Positions 23,697 through 34,490 of a DNA stretch of 64,000 nt are shown here, piece after piece. The notes beneath the pieces are model-generated. The model saw only the letters and a program-made list of their open reading frames with translations, made no database searches and had not been told where the DNA came from. This DNA is from Phlegmacium glaucopus (Eukaryota > Basidiomycota > Agaricomycetes > Agaricales > Cortinariaceae). A program made the position numbers and the translations under genes. The stretch spans positions 484,095-548,094 of the forward strand of contig MU130360.1 in NCBI GenBank assembly GCA_015039465.1, given 5' to 3'. How positions within the stretch are numbered: position 1 is the first letter of the stretch; every line of letters starts with the position of its first letter.

Positions 23697-24065
23697 TTTA
23701 TTTATTTTTATTTTTATTTTTATTTTTTTTAAATCCTATTTTATTCTCCATTGTGGTGAGCCATATGCCAGAGAGTGTGTACACAATTATAAACTAGTTA
23801 TGGGTTTAAAGGCAACTATAAGTGAGAACTATGCCAGCTGCATGAAAAGTCCATAAATGGATTTCAGTGCATAAGTGGTACTAAAAGTAGTGGGCTGTCA
23901 TCGGAAGTTGATGGAATAAATAAGATAAATAGTGAGGCTGGATGGCATGGTGACAGAAAGGGTAAGAGTGACAATATTGCTGAGCTGCCAGTATGAGTTA
24001 GAGATGAAATGAAAAATGAGGGGCACTCAACTGCTCTTCTTTGTGATGAACAATGGAATGGGTGA

Positions 24066-27000
24066 TTACATCGGAGTTGCGTGGAATCTCTGTGTTGAGC
24101 TGATGTACTGGAAGAGTGGTTTCAACACTTTGGGAGTGTTGAGCAGCTTGGAGATGTCGCGTGCTGTGGGCCCTAACTTGGCCTGCAACACTGAGCATGG
24201 TTGGACATATGTGGGACATTGTAACAAGAAGTGCAGGACAGTTTCGTTGTGCTGAAGGCATGTTGGGCACAATGGGGAAGCAGCCTTTCCCAATCCGATG
24301 TAGATGTTTAGCAAGTGGGGCATGTGATGTTCTGAGCTGAGTGAGGATAGATGTGTGTTTGTGAGAGAGGGTATGTGTTAATGACAGGTAGTTAGATGGG
24401 GGTGCCATAGGCAGGATGTGTTTTGTGTGGATGTATCTTGGTGATGCTTGCCATTCCTCGTGAGCCAGCGCTTTCAATTTTGCGTGAAAAGTTTGCCGTA
24501 GGGCTGCTTTGCTGTGTGGGAGTTTCTTTTGTAGTAGTTTGGGTAAGTCAGCTAGCTGGTTGTTTGTGTCCATGATCACTCTCTTTGCTTCCTCATCTGC
24601 CCTTTCATTCCCTACTATGCCTTCGTGTCCTGGTGTCCATCTGAATGTAAGTTGGATACCTCTATGTTGTCTGCTGATGGCATTGATTGCTTGGTGTAAT
24701 TTGTTGATGAGGTAGTGACCTGATGCTGGTTTAGTCAGTCTGGTGGCCTTGATGATAGCCTGGTTGTCGAGGCCGATGGTAGCCGTGCCAATGTTCTGTT
24801 CCTTTAGTAGCACCCTCATTCCTATAATCACCCCTATGCCTTCTCCCTCATATACTGTGTGTTGTTTGTCCATGCCTAGACAGTAATTATTCACTTTCTT
24901 TTCCACCATCCCTTGAAATAGAACTGCTCCTGCTCCTATCTTCCCATCCATCCCTAACCTGTCCATATACACTCTTCTGTCTGCCTCGTCTGCTCTATCT
25001 TCCTCTATTGCTTCCTGCTTTGTGTCTGCAATCCTAATTTTGAAATTTGGTTCCCATTTGTTGTTTTGGTGGACAGTGTTGATGTTTTCTATGTGTGAAG
25101 GTTTAATGTTGTAAGTATAAAATAATATATGTAATGGGGATGGGTGCTGTTTGACCAAACATTGAGCTGCATTCTTGACTGGTTTGTATAGTGGGTGGTT
25201 TGGAGGGAGAGTGGCCATACATAATGTTGCTCGATGTAAGTATTTATCTACTAAAAGATGAAAAGGAAGGAGGTTAGCCATCATGTCTAACATATCAGTG
25301 GGTGATGTACACATAGCGCCTGTGATCATGATGGCTGCCAGACATTGGATTCTGGCGAGTTTGTTGGTATTAGTGGAGTTGTTGCTAATGCCCTGTGTGC
25401 TTGTGGTGACTTTATGTTGTGGGGTAAGAAAGATATCGGCAGCGTATAGCATTCTAGGAACTGTGATAGTGAGGTATAGCCATTGTAATATAGTGGCTGA
25501 GATTCCATAGGATTTGTAGATTAGGCAACGGAATTGAATGAGCCAATCTTGACCTTTGGCGAGCGCTGCTGTGCCCTGTGCTTTCCAGGAGAGTTTATTG
25601 TTGACTAGTACTCCTAGAAATCTTGCTGTTTCTGCTGATTTGATATGGTGTTGTCCAAGTATGAAGTCGCATCTGGGTATAGGCAATCATTTGTTGTGAA
25701 TGAAGGTGTGTGGGATTGTGCATTTGGTCAGGTTGAGGAGTTGAAATTTGTTGATGCCAAATTTGCAATTGTGAAGTCTGGCCCATTCTAGGATGCCTAG
25801 TGGGCGGTTCATGATTTGTCACAATTTCTGGTGTATTTCAGTAAAATATTTTCCTGTGACTATGATTGCCGCATCATCAACATATAGAAGGATTGTTTCA
25901 CCTGTTTTGGGGTTAGGGATGTTCAGTATGTAAGCATTATAAATGAGATAACAAATTTCTGAGAAGGGATCGCCCTGGTCTAAACCATTGTTGACTGCAA
26001 AAAGAGCAGTCCTATGGTTGTTGAATATAATAGATGTTTGGTGGTTAGATAGTCTGCATTTCATCCAGAAAGTATATTTGTTTGGTATACCTTTCATATG
26101 CATGTTGTGAGTAAGTCTATTGATGTTGACGCTTGGGAAAGCTCCTTTGACATCCAGAAAGAGGGCTGAAACCATGAGCCCTTTCTGCCAGGCATCTTTG
26201 ACGGTCTTTGTGAGAAGATGAAGTGAGTCAGTAGTCATCCACCCTTGGTGCGTGCCAAAGTGGTTGTGGGGTAATATGTCTAGTTTCTCACACATAGTTA
26301 TGATGTCTTCTGTGTGGCAGGCATTGAGCAGCCTAGCCATACCATCAGAAAGGACAATGGGACGCCATGCTGATGGCACAGTGTAGTCCATTTTGCCTGG
26401 TTTTTTCATGGCCAACATGTCCGTGACGGCCCATTCGTTTGGATAATATCTAAGTGTATGAGTAGCTCAGAATAAGGGTCCGAGATAAGGGACTAGTACT
26501 TCTCTTGCATTGATTAGAACACTGTTTAGTGTCGTATCTTTCCTCGTAGCTTTGAAAGGTTTCAACTTCTTGATAGCACAATGTATTTGTTCATTGGTAA
26601 TGTTTGCGAAAGTCCATTTAGGTGGAGGGTATGGGGTGTCGTGTACAATGGGTGGTGTTAATGGATTGGGTTTGGGGAAAAAGGTTTCATAAAGCAGTTT
26701 GCCTTTGCTTTCATTGTCGATGGCTTCCCACGTGACTCTCTTTGTTGTTGGGTCAATTACTTGTAGGGTGGGTACTCTTGATTTACCTGCATTGATGGCT
26801 GGCCCTGTGACCAACCTACTGGCCTTCCAGATGCTCAATTCATCTATCCCTTCTAACCATTCTGCCCAGTAGTTGATTTTGGCATTCCTGATTGCCTCTG
26901 CATAGTTGTTGTGTTGTCTTCAATATTCTTTGTGTACTGGGTGTTGTCTGTTCAACTGGTGCTGCTTTGATTTAGATCCTAGCCATCTTGTGTTCTTTTT

Positions 27001-27991
27001 TGCCACTTCAAGTTCTTTGTTCCACTAGCACTTGGAGTAAGGGCTGGGATGTGATAGTTTGACATTTTCTTCTATAGTGTGTTGGACTGCATCATTCAAT
27101 CCTTTGAGAGTCTTGTCGAAAGCCTGCTTTGATGGAATTTTGGCCAGCAGGGGAAAGTTGTTGAGTTGTACCTGTAAAGATTTGGTTAGTTCCTTCCAGT
27201 CTGCTTCTCTGAAGTTACATCTGGGTTCCCAGGCATCTTTGAGCATCTGAATATCCATTTCCATCACAATTGGGAGATGGTCAGTTTTGACAGGACAGTT
27301 AGTGTTGTCTGTGTTACATTTGATGATACTGTCAAGCGTATCTTCCGGGCAGAATACATTATCAACCCTTGTAAAGTTGCCTGAGCCCTGTGCTTTGAGG
27401 GTAGGAATGAGTGGTGGTAGTGCCATTTTCATGTGGTGTTGTCCCAGCATGTTGAGGAGCAGTTGTGCCAAATCGAGGTTGTGTCTCGTGAAGAGGTGCT
27501 CATTGTGTGGTTTGTCCCATATGGGATGGTGACAGTTGAAGTCTCCCATCCCGAGTGTTGCCAAAGGTGGCTTGAGGCAATGTTAGCAACCTGCATCTCT
27601 CATATAGTTAGATAGATTGTGATAGTGAGTCATTGTGCTTGACATTGTTGTAAATGTTAAAACCATGAAGTGTACCAAACTGGCTGTTGATTTCAATGGC
27701 CATAATGTCTGGGGTGTCAATTGGTATTTGTTTCCACAAGTCCATCACTAAATCTGTACTGATTAGTATCAGAGATTGAGTACTATTGGGATGCTTTTTG
27801 TGAGTTGTGGGGTATATTACTGACCAGTGTGGATTAGCTCTGGACATTCCATTGAAGTTGATATAAGGTTCTTGAATGAGGCATAAGTCATATGAGTTTT
27901 TTCTGAGTGTGTGTAGGAGGTCTAGTTGACTGATAAGAGATTTGTTGATGTTCTGCTGCTGGATTCTGAAGGGACATTGTTCAATTTCCAT
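24066..27991 (-). pseudogene. LINE copy 2 ORF2 (endonuclease-RT-RNase H), broken
   Basis: ORF2 starts at 27991 with MEIEQCPFRIQQQN, overlapping the ORF1 stop. The endonuclease region has LIQEPYINF, MGDFNCHHPIWD and KTDHLPIV; the RT has SAWRPIVLSDG, ALFLDVKGAFPSVN, GLDQGDPF and YVDDAAI; the RNase H has WTPGHEGIVGNERADEEAK. The frame breaks near 27600, 27000-26840, 26460, at the stop 25819-25821 (HQKL then TGA where copy 3 has CGG), near 25690 and near 24320. Arg to His, Cys or stop changes are frequent, as expected from CpG deamination. The terminal CPTCLQHNETVLHFLLQC is kept. Confidence 0.88.
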
Positions 27992-30577
27992 TAATGGCCT
28001 CCATGACATAGGATAGCTGCAACAATTCTGGTAGTGGTCCAATATCTTGATTGTCTGGGTCCATATCTGCCCAAGATGTAGAAGAGAAGTTGGTAGTTTG
28101 GGGGGGGCCAGGCGTCCGTCTCTCACATCTTTGTTGTGTTGCATTTGGGAGAAGATGCCAGGCAGTGTGTGTTGTACTGGCTTTGATGGCCATCTGGAAC
28201 TTGCTAAGTCTTTTCTGCCACCTAGTGGTTCCATGTTGGGGTTTTGATGTCCATGTCGACAATTTACATGCTGCCATTTGCTAAACGGGGCGGCCTGTGA
28301 CATAAGGTTGGAGTCTGCTGGTCGGCATTGAGGAATAGTGCTATAGATATTGTGTTTTGGCTGAGATGTGTCTGACATGGCTGGTCAGGCTCTGATGTAG
28401 CGGCTTCTTGTTCAACTAGTAATTGCCACATTTTTGGTTCATGTGTGGGGAAAAATCTGTATCTGGTTTCAGGGATGTGTGAGTGTAACTTTTCAGTTTC
28501 TTTAATAAAGAAAGGGCAGTTCCTGTCGGCTGTACCATGGCCTTTTGTCAAGCCACCTGGGCAGTTGGCACAAGTGAAATTTTCTGTTTCATTGAGGAGG
28601 CAAGTGGTGGTCCTATGTTGACTGCTGCACCTACCACAAACATCCACAGAGGCTTTGCATTCCAGTGTGAGGTGGCCGTGCTTTTGACATTTCAAGCAGT
28701 GTTTTGGTTCTGGGAGAAGCTTCCGTGCCATGACTTGCTTGCCTTCCATGAAAAGTCCATGCTCAATGGCATGGTTTGCTGCTTGTTTGTTGTTGAGCCC
28801 TATAATAACATGTGCGACCTGTTGGGTCCCACTGCGTAATTGTTTGGGTTTGATGTATTTGGAAGAGACAATGGAATCGGGGGTTAGACTGCTGTCGTCC
28901 TCTATTTTCATGTGAGTAGAAGCTAAGCCTGGTTTGAAAGTAGTGGGGACAAATTCCACTATGATGTGGAAGAGTTGACTTTTGATGTTAGAGGTCCTGT
29001 CATAATGGGATTCAAATTGTGTTTGGATTTCAGGTTGTCTTAACCAATCTGCTGCTTCTTTTATTGTCAGTTGATATAGTATATTGCTGTTCTTCATTAT
29101 TTTCACACCTATGAATTTGATGTTGCTGGGTTTTTCTGCAAGGTCGTCCTCCATTAGTTTGAGGGCTGTGTTGGCTTTAACAACCAGTTCTTTCTCGGTC
29201 AGTTTGTCCATGGCTGAGTCCATGTTCCTAGCATTTCTTTGCATCAGTAATTTCCAATCGTTGGACTGACCACATGTGATGACGGCGAGATGTATATTGG
29301 GAATCTGCTGTGATTGTGCAATTTCTGCATATGACCATGCTGTTGTGGGTGGTATGGCTGTGAGTTCTGTGGTTTTCTCACTGAGCTCTAGCAAGACTTG
29401 GGTGATTTTGTCTGCAATGTCTGTACAGTCGTCCTTAAGGTCTGCCATGGATGTGGTGATGTCCTTACACTCCTGGAAGCCACCAATTCTGCAGGATGCA
29501 GAATCGATGCAAAATGTAATGCAGGATCATAAAAATTTAGCAGAATAATTAATTCTCAAATAATTCTGCCGAGATGCAAAAAACAATTAAAATCCAGCCA
29601 GAATTAGAAATTCTGTCTCAATTCTACTTTTGGTAAAATTTTTACTTTTGCATGAATTCTGCAACAATTAGAATCCAATTAGAATGTAAGATTCTACCTT
29701 AATTTCACAAGATGCAGAATTTATCAAGAATGATAAATTCTCAATGGATTTTACAAACTGCAAAATGTTGTCAGAATTCTTGCAGAATTCATCATTCTGC
29801 ATTTTGCCCCCCACCACATAATTGATTCTGCAAAATGCAGAATAATGAATTCTGACAACATTCTGCAGTTTGTTAAATCCATTGAGAATTTATCATTCTT
29901 GATAAATTCTGCATCCTGTGAAATTAAGGTAGAATCTTACATTCTAATTGGATTCTAATTGTTGCAGAATTCATGCAAAAGTAAAAAATTTACCAAAAGT
30001 AGAATTGAGGCAGAATTTCTAATTCTGGCTGGATTTTAATTGTTTTTTGCATCTCAGCAGAATTATTTGAGAATTAATTATTCTGCTAAATGCAGATTTT
30101 TATGATCCTGCATTACATTTTGCATCGATTCTGCATCCTGCAGAATTGGTGGCTTCCAGGAGTGTTAGCCACTTTAGTCACATTTTCTACCATGTCCCTC
30201 ATGGTCTCCACTTGATTGTTGTAAAGTTCCATTTGATTGATCATTTGTGTTTTGACTGAGGCGACTAGCTCCTCGGCTATGTGGTGTGTGGCAATGTCAG
30301 TCATAACAAGTGCAAATGCTCTGATGATGTCAGTAGTGGCCTTTGTGAATTTTGCCCCATGGGCGAACTGTAGAAGGGCATAGGAGAGATCTATGAGATT
30401 GGTGGGCTCACCAGGGACAAGATATTCTCAGGCCCGCAATAATGTTAGTGCTTGGTCTTTGTTATGAACGTCCGTATTAAAGCCTTCCGCTTCTTCTAGC
30501 TCTCTTCTCGTTTTTTTTCCTGTCACTGTAGCGCTTTTCTGTCTGGTCTGAGGTTGTGTGTTACTGGTATTCAACAT
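27981..30577 (-). pseudogene. LINE copy 2 ORF1 (zinc-knuckle nucleic-acid-binding protein), broken
   Basis: ORF1 starts near 30577 (MLNTSNTQPQTRQKSATV), has a TGA at the LLRA[stop]EYLVPGEP position where copy 3 has CGA, then the MITE insertion after ENVTKVA, then continues from 29464. It carries three Cys/His zinc-knuckle-like motifs: CLKCQKHGHLTLEC, CGRCSSQHRTTTC and CANCPGGLTKGHGTADRNC. A frameshift near 28270 separates the last 95 residues, which end INGN. The arrangement is that of gag-like ORF1 proteins of Tad/I LINEs, which bind the element RNA. Confidence 0.87.
29468..30164. mobile_element. Foldback MITE (697 bp), TTA target-site duplication
   Basis: Two arms of about 330 bp are inverted copies of each other, beginning CACTCCTGGAAGCCACC and ending GGTGGCTTCCAGGAGTG, with a short loop near 29808-29831 (CCCCCCACCACATAATTG). 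The left arm has an extra 11 bp near 29780. TTA flanks it on both sides (29465-29467 and 30165-30167). Removing it with one TTA restores the LINE ORF1 reading frame as VAKDITTSM. The TTA duplication suggests the PIF/Harbinger superfamily; that is an inference. Confidence 0.9.
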
Positions 30578-30711
30578 TGTGTGAATCAAGTAAGGTATGG
30601 AAGTAGTGCTACGCTGTTCTATGATCTGCAATACTGGCCCCCGAGTTTGACGGTGGTGAAACCGTGAGAAAATTCGGTGCGGTGGCGGTATCAGATCAAG
30701 AAGCATCCAGC

Positions 30712-30723
30712 ACCATCAATATT
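30712..30723. repeat. Target-site duplication of LINE copy 2 (right)
   Basis: ACCATCAATATT, identical to 23685-23696. Confidence 0.9.
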
Positions 30724-31202
30724 CATATTCAGAATGCTCGTTTAGGACTGGTGGTGTGATCACGGGCTACTGTGATAGCAACAGCATGTCCTGCACGAGC
30801 TCCTCCTCGTGGGTGTGCTTAAATTGGCCCAGTTAGGCATCGTGTCCTCCTGCCTCGTGAATTGTATGACTTGTATGTCTACAAGGTACGTCTTAGACTC
30901 TTAGTGTAGTAACATTTTTCCAAATTTTGGATGCTGACCGTAATTCTTCCAGACTCTAGATCAAGACATCCAGTTGTGCCTGTGTTTGCACTCCATTCAG
31001 TTACCCAGTAATGGTCGACTTCGGATGTGTCAAGTTGTCGTTGGAGGAGGGGGAAAGGTGGGTCCCAAGTATTGTTATTTGTTTGTCGTTGAATAAAAAG
31101 AAGAATTAGGTAAAGAAACAATACATTTGATGTACTTATATGTGGGATTACATTGCGTGTGATTCCGTCCTTCTCTCCGGTCTCGACTTGAAGGGCTAAT
31201 CC
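30724..31202. other. Intergenic DNA between LINE copy 2 and bestrophin-like gene
   Basis: CpG content rises here compared with the repeat island to the left. It should include the 3' UTR of the bestrophin-like gene. No gene is supported. Confidence 0.5.
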
Positions 31203-33726
31203 TTATCGGCCAGCAGAACCAATGTACGCATTCAAACAGGGAGTTAATTTGAGCTGCTTCATGTCCATGTGAATTATATCAAGACAAAATAAATCCAGGT
31301 CAAGATCGTTCTACAGGCAAAAATCAGTATTGAGGCCCCAAGCCCCACACATAGTACATGATGGTAAAAAAAATAAAATCATACATCGTCGTAGCCTATT
31401 GTTGCAACACAAAAAAGATCATCGGATAATTTGATCGATTATCAATCGGGAGAAAGGAAGGGGGGGGGGGACTTTCACCCACCGAAAGGTTGTTCAATCT
31501 CTTCTCCAGCAGCGATAAAACCGAGATAGATAAAAGCGGCGATAGCAACACCTGGGATGGTATGGTATCCAAATTGGGTGACCAATTGGAAAGGCAAGAA
31601 GAATAGATATACCCAGACGGTACTTAGCGAGGAGTTTTGAGCTTTGAGCATTTACCAGAGTTAAGCATGAGAAGAACGGGTTCACGTACTGTCTTTTCCG
31701 TAAAAGTAGGTTGAAAAATATTTAATTGAGCGCGGTACGTTTCAATATGGGAAATGAAACTGACTTGATATGGACCGAATAAACACTGGATAAAAGAGAC
31801 ATTTCAGCCTTTTTTCGTGCCTCGGCCAATAACGATCACTTACAATGGTAAAGGGGTAGTCAAGATTCGCTCAAGTGCTTTATAATTGATGGATCAGGTT
31901 ACAAGTATTTGAAAAGAATGGGACGCGATTTTCACCACTCAGAGAATCCTCGAATGCAGCTATAGCGCCAATCATAGCACCCAAACTTGTGCCTAATACA
32001 GGTTATGAGTTATTATCAACTTCGAATGTTTTTGCTATGCCAACATTGAGGACATCTGCCGTACCTGGAACAGTACCTCGATCCTCCAGAATGCTACACC
32101 ACTGGCTTAAACAACTCAGCACTTCCAGAGGCAGGTTTCGTCCCCCGCCAGCCACTCTCGGACGATGTTTGATACTCGATACGAGGTGCATAGGTCCTTG
32201 CCACCGGCGGCGATGACGTCCATAAGAACCATGCGATGGGCTGGGATCTACTTCCTGTTCAGAACACCTTGGTTAGCAGATTGAAGATGCAATGAGTTTT
32301 GAATATATACTTGAAAGCCAGGAGGTAGGACTTCTAAAGTCTGAGGGTTGACCTGTTTCGTGAGCCAGGTGATAATACCAGCGAAAGGAATGAGATCTCC
32401 GGATATTTTATTCAATATGGTATCTTGGTTGGGAGATTGACTAGATGGGAGCAATGCTTGGTGTCGGCTCTGGGCAGAAGAGTTTGATAGTTGAGAAATT
32501 GAGGAAGGGCTTCGTCGAAGGAGATGTCCAGATGGTGAAGTACTATCATTGGCGGTCAATTTTGCGGGGTCAAAAGTCCCATAAGCGTTGATGGGTGGTA
32601 TAATTGGATCTGCTTCGTGAAGACGAACCGCAGATGGATTCTCCTCATGTCTTGCGGTATGAGTAGTGACTTGTTGCGTTCTTCGGGAAGAAAAAACATT
32701 CTCAACGTCCCGCTCGCTCCTAGCATGGTGGTGCTAAGGAAAAACGAGATAGGTAGAATGCGTTAAATTCATGGTTCTCCACTTACATCATGTAGGGGAC
32801 TGATAAGATGGTATAGGTCTTCATAGTATATTCCCAACTCCCCTAGAGGCGGAAAATGACTTCTATTACGGCGATACAGAGGAAGAGAGTACCTCGGAGA
32901 TGGTGCTTCAACGCGACCGCAAATCTAACATGAGGCCGCCCCATCACGAATCAGTGGTGAAATATTAGGTGACAAGAGGTCTAACCACACGTACCCCTCA
33001 ATTAAATCTATAGCCATGCCTTTTTCCTCCATCACTTTACTCAACTCCTCAGTCGAACGCGTTGATTTACCAGTTTGGACCTCTTCTGGGGATTTTGGAG
33101 TTAAGCGCGGGGGAACATGAATCCATATCAGTCTTCCTAGAGTTCGAGAATTCTTTATAACATCGGACCAGCAGGTTCTTCCCATCCAATACCGTTCGTA
33201 TCTAACGGGAAATCAATGAGTTAACACTACGCTTGATACATCAGCAACTTACCCACTCATGGCGCGGTATGATATAACAAAACCGATGACGACGCCTGCA
33301 CGGTGGGGATAGATTATTTCAATAATGTATAGTTTATAGATTTCGCCAAAACGCACCAAGTACAGTGAGCATGACGCTTGGAATTTCAAGATTAATGATG
33401 TTTCGCATGGATAGCGTCACCACACCTTAGAGTGTAACTGGATCTCACCATTTAAATCTTAAAACTTCAAAAGTTACTTACCTGCGGCAAACACGGTATG
33501 AAAAATGACTGCTGGCCAGATCCTCCATATCTATAGGAGATTAGTAACGCGCATAAAACATGACTGTTCTTGAGAGAAAACGCGAGGTACTGACGACTGA
33601 GCCTCTTCCAAATGTCCAGGTTATCAAAGAATAAGCCGTGACGCGTGGAATAGGTTCACTGAAAGCTCCAGATGCCGGAAGAATGGGTTGGTCATTAGTC
33701 ATGGAACGTATGGCGCTCGCCGACAT
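31203..33726 (-). CDS. Bestrophin-like (UPF0187/RFP-TM) membrane protein
   Basis: The gene starts at 33726 (MSASAIRSMTNDQP) and stops at 31203. Joined exons give WTFGRGSVVIWRIWPAVIF, HTVFAAGVVTLSMRN, LTVLGVVIGFVISYRAMSGYERYWMGR, NSRTLGRLIWIHVPP, FAVALKHHLRG, a Ser/Thr-rich linker (32300-32750), LPLEVLSCLSQWCSILEDRGTVPGTSLG, AMIGAIAAFEDSL, ERILTTPLP, VYSVHI, TVWVYLFFLPFQLVTQFG, FIAAGEEIEQPFGYDDNDLD and LDLFCLDIIHMDMKQ. These match the fungal UPF0187 family related to bestrophin anion channels: the arginine-and-tyrosine-rich YRxxxxxxRYWxGR turn and the acidic EIEQPFG...NDLDLD segment. It is probably an anion channel in the plasma or an internal membrane. About twelve introns are present and one exon is only 11 nt. 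The fungal proteins carry a longer central linker than animal bestrophins, as here. Confidence 0.88.
31385..31395 (-). other. 11-nt microexon of the bestrophin-like gene
   Basis: On the minus strand the preceding exon ends CCTTTCG at 31483 before GTGGGT. An AG at 31396-31397 is followed by GCTACGACGAT and then GTATG; the next exon starts AACGATCTTGACC at 31310. Joining all three reads QPFGYDDNDLDLDLF, the conserved family sequence. Omitting the 11 nt shifts the frame, so it is required. Confidence 0.8.
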
Positions 33727-34490
33727 TGGGCCCTAATGATTAGATTTTAATGATGTTATTTAACTTGAACGAGAGTAGGACAAAGGAATGGAAGTGAGTT
33801 GTACTGTTTGAAGACTGACAAGCAATTAGAGGAGGTGGAAGAAGTCGTTACACGTTGCTATCTCCTGTGGAGTGGGTTCCGTGAGAAATTCAGATGTAAT
33901 CGTAAATAACATACCGTGCATATGGTACATGTTATGCATGCACACCTTCTGCGTCGGGGCAGACTTTGCTCATCTGGCCAGGTTATATTCTCAAGTGCAG
34001 CAAACCCTATGCCGTACTCGTCTTCTGAGGCGCTTTCTCACGAAGCATTGGGTTGGTTCTTCTCGATGATCTGAACTTCTGACCAACTCCTAACCCATTG
34101 CTGAAAGGACATCCAGCCCCGAAAACGCAGAAAACTTGGATGGCGACTGAGTATGGATGATATCAATTGGGATTGTTGTAATGTAAAGGCGTACGCATGC
34201 AGCAAAAAGACCTATGTGAGACGTCTTCGTATTCCAGCTTTGTATCTTATTAACTGTACTTGAGGCGTCATCCATGTTCAACGTTCAAGCTTCAAGATTG
34301 AATATCGATATCTAGTCCCTCAACTTCTCTTCACGAGCTCAACCTGAAAGCAAGATACCACCAAAACTAGCCCGTTCTGAAATAAATTTGTCAATGGATT
34401 CACGTCGAACGGTCCACTTATCAACCTCCTTTCTGTGCAAAAGTCTCTTTCATTGCGACTCCTACAGGATAGGGTTTTTCTTCCACAACA
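33727..34490. other. Intergenic region between divergent bestrophin-like and RhoGAP genes
   Basis: These 764 bp separate two genes transcribed away from each other and should carry both promoters. Pyrimidine-rich tracts precede the RhoGAP start (34430-34480). No gene or repeat was found. Confidence 0.5.

Larger units (their letters stand above)
23697..30711 (-). mobile_element. LINE copy 2, full-length, decayed
   Basis: The element runs from its 5' end near 30711 to the A-rich tail (TTTTTATTTATTTTTATTTTT on the plus strand) at 23697, flanked by a 12-bp duplication. It aligns throughout with LINE copy 3. Many CpG sites of copy 3 are TpG or CpA here, and several CGA-type codons are stops. A 697-bp foldback MITE sits in ORF1. 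It is an old insertion compared with copies 1 and 3. Confidence 0.92.

Noticed and set aside
24016..25510. Plus-strand frames antisense to LINE copy 2
   Set aside because: They are shadows of the LINE ORF2 coding strand.
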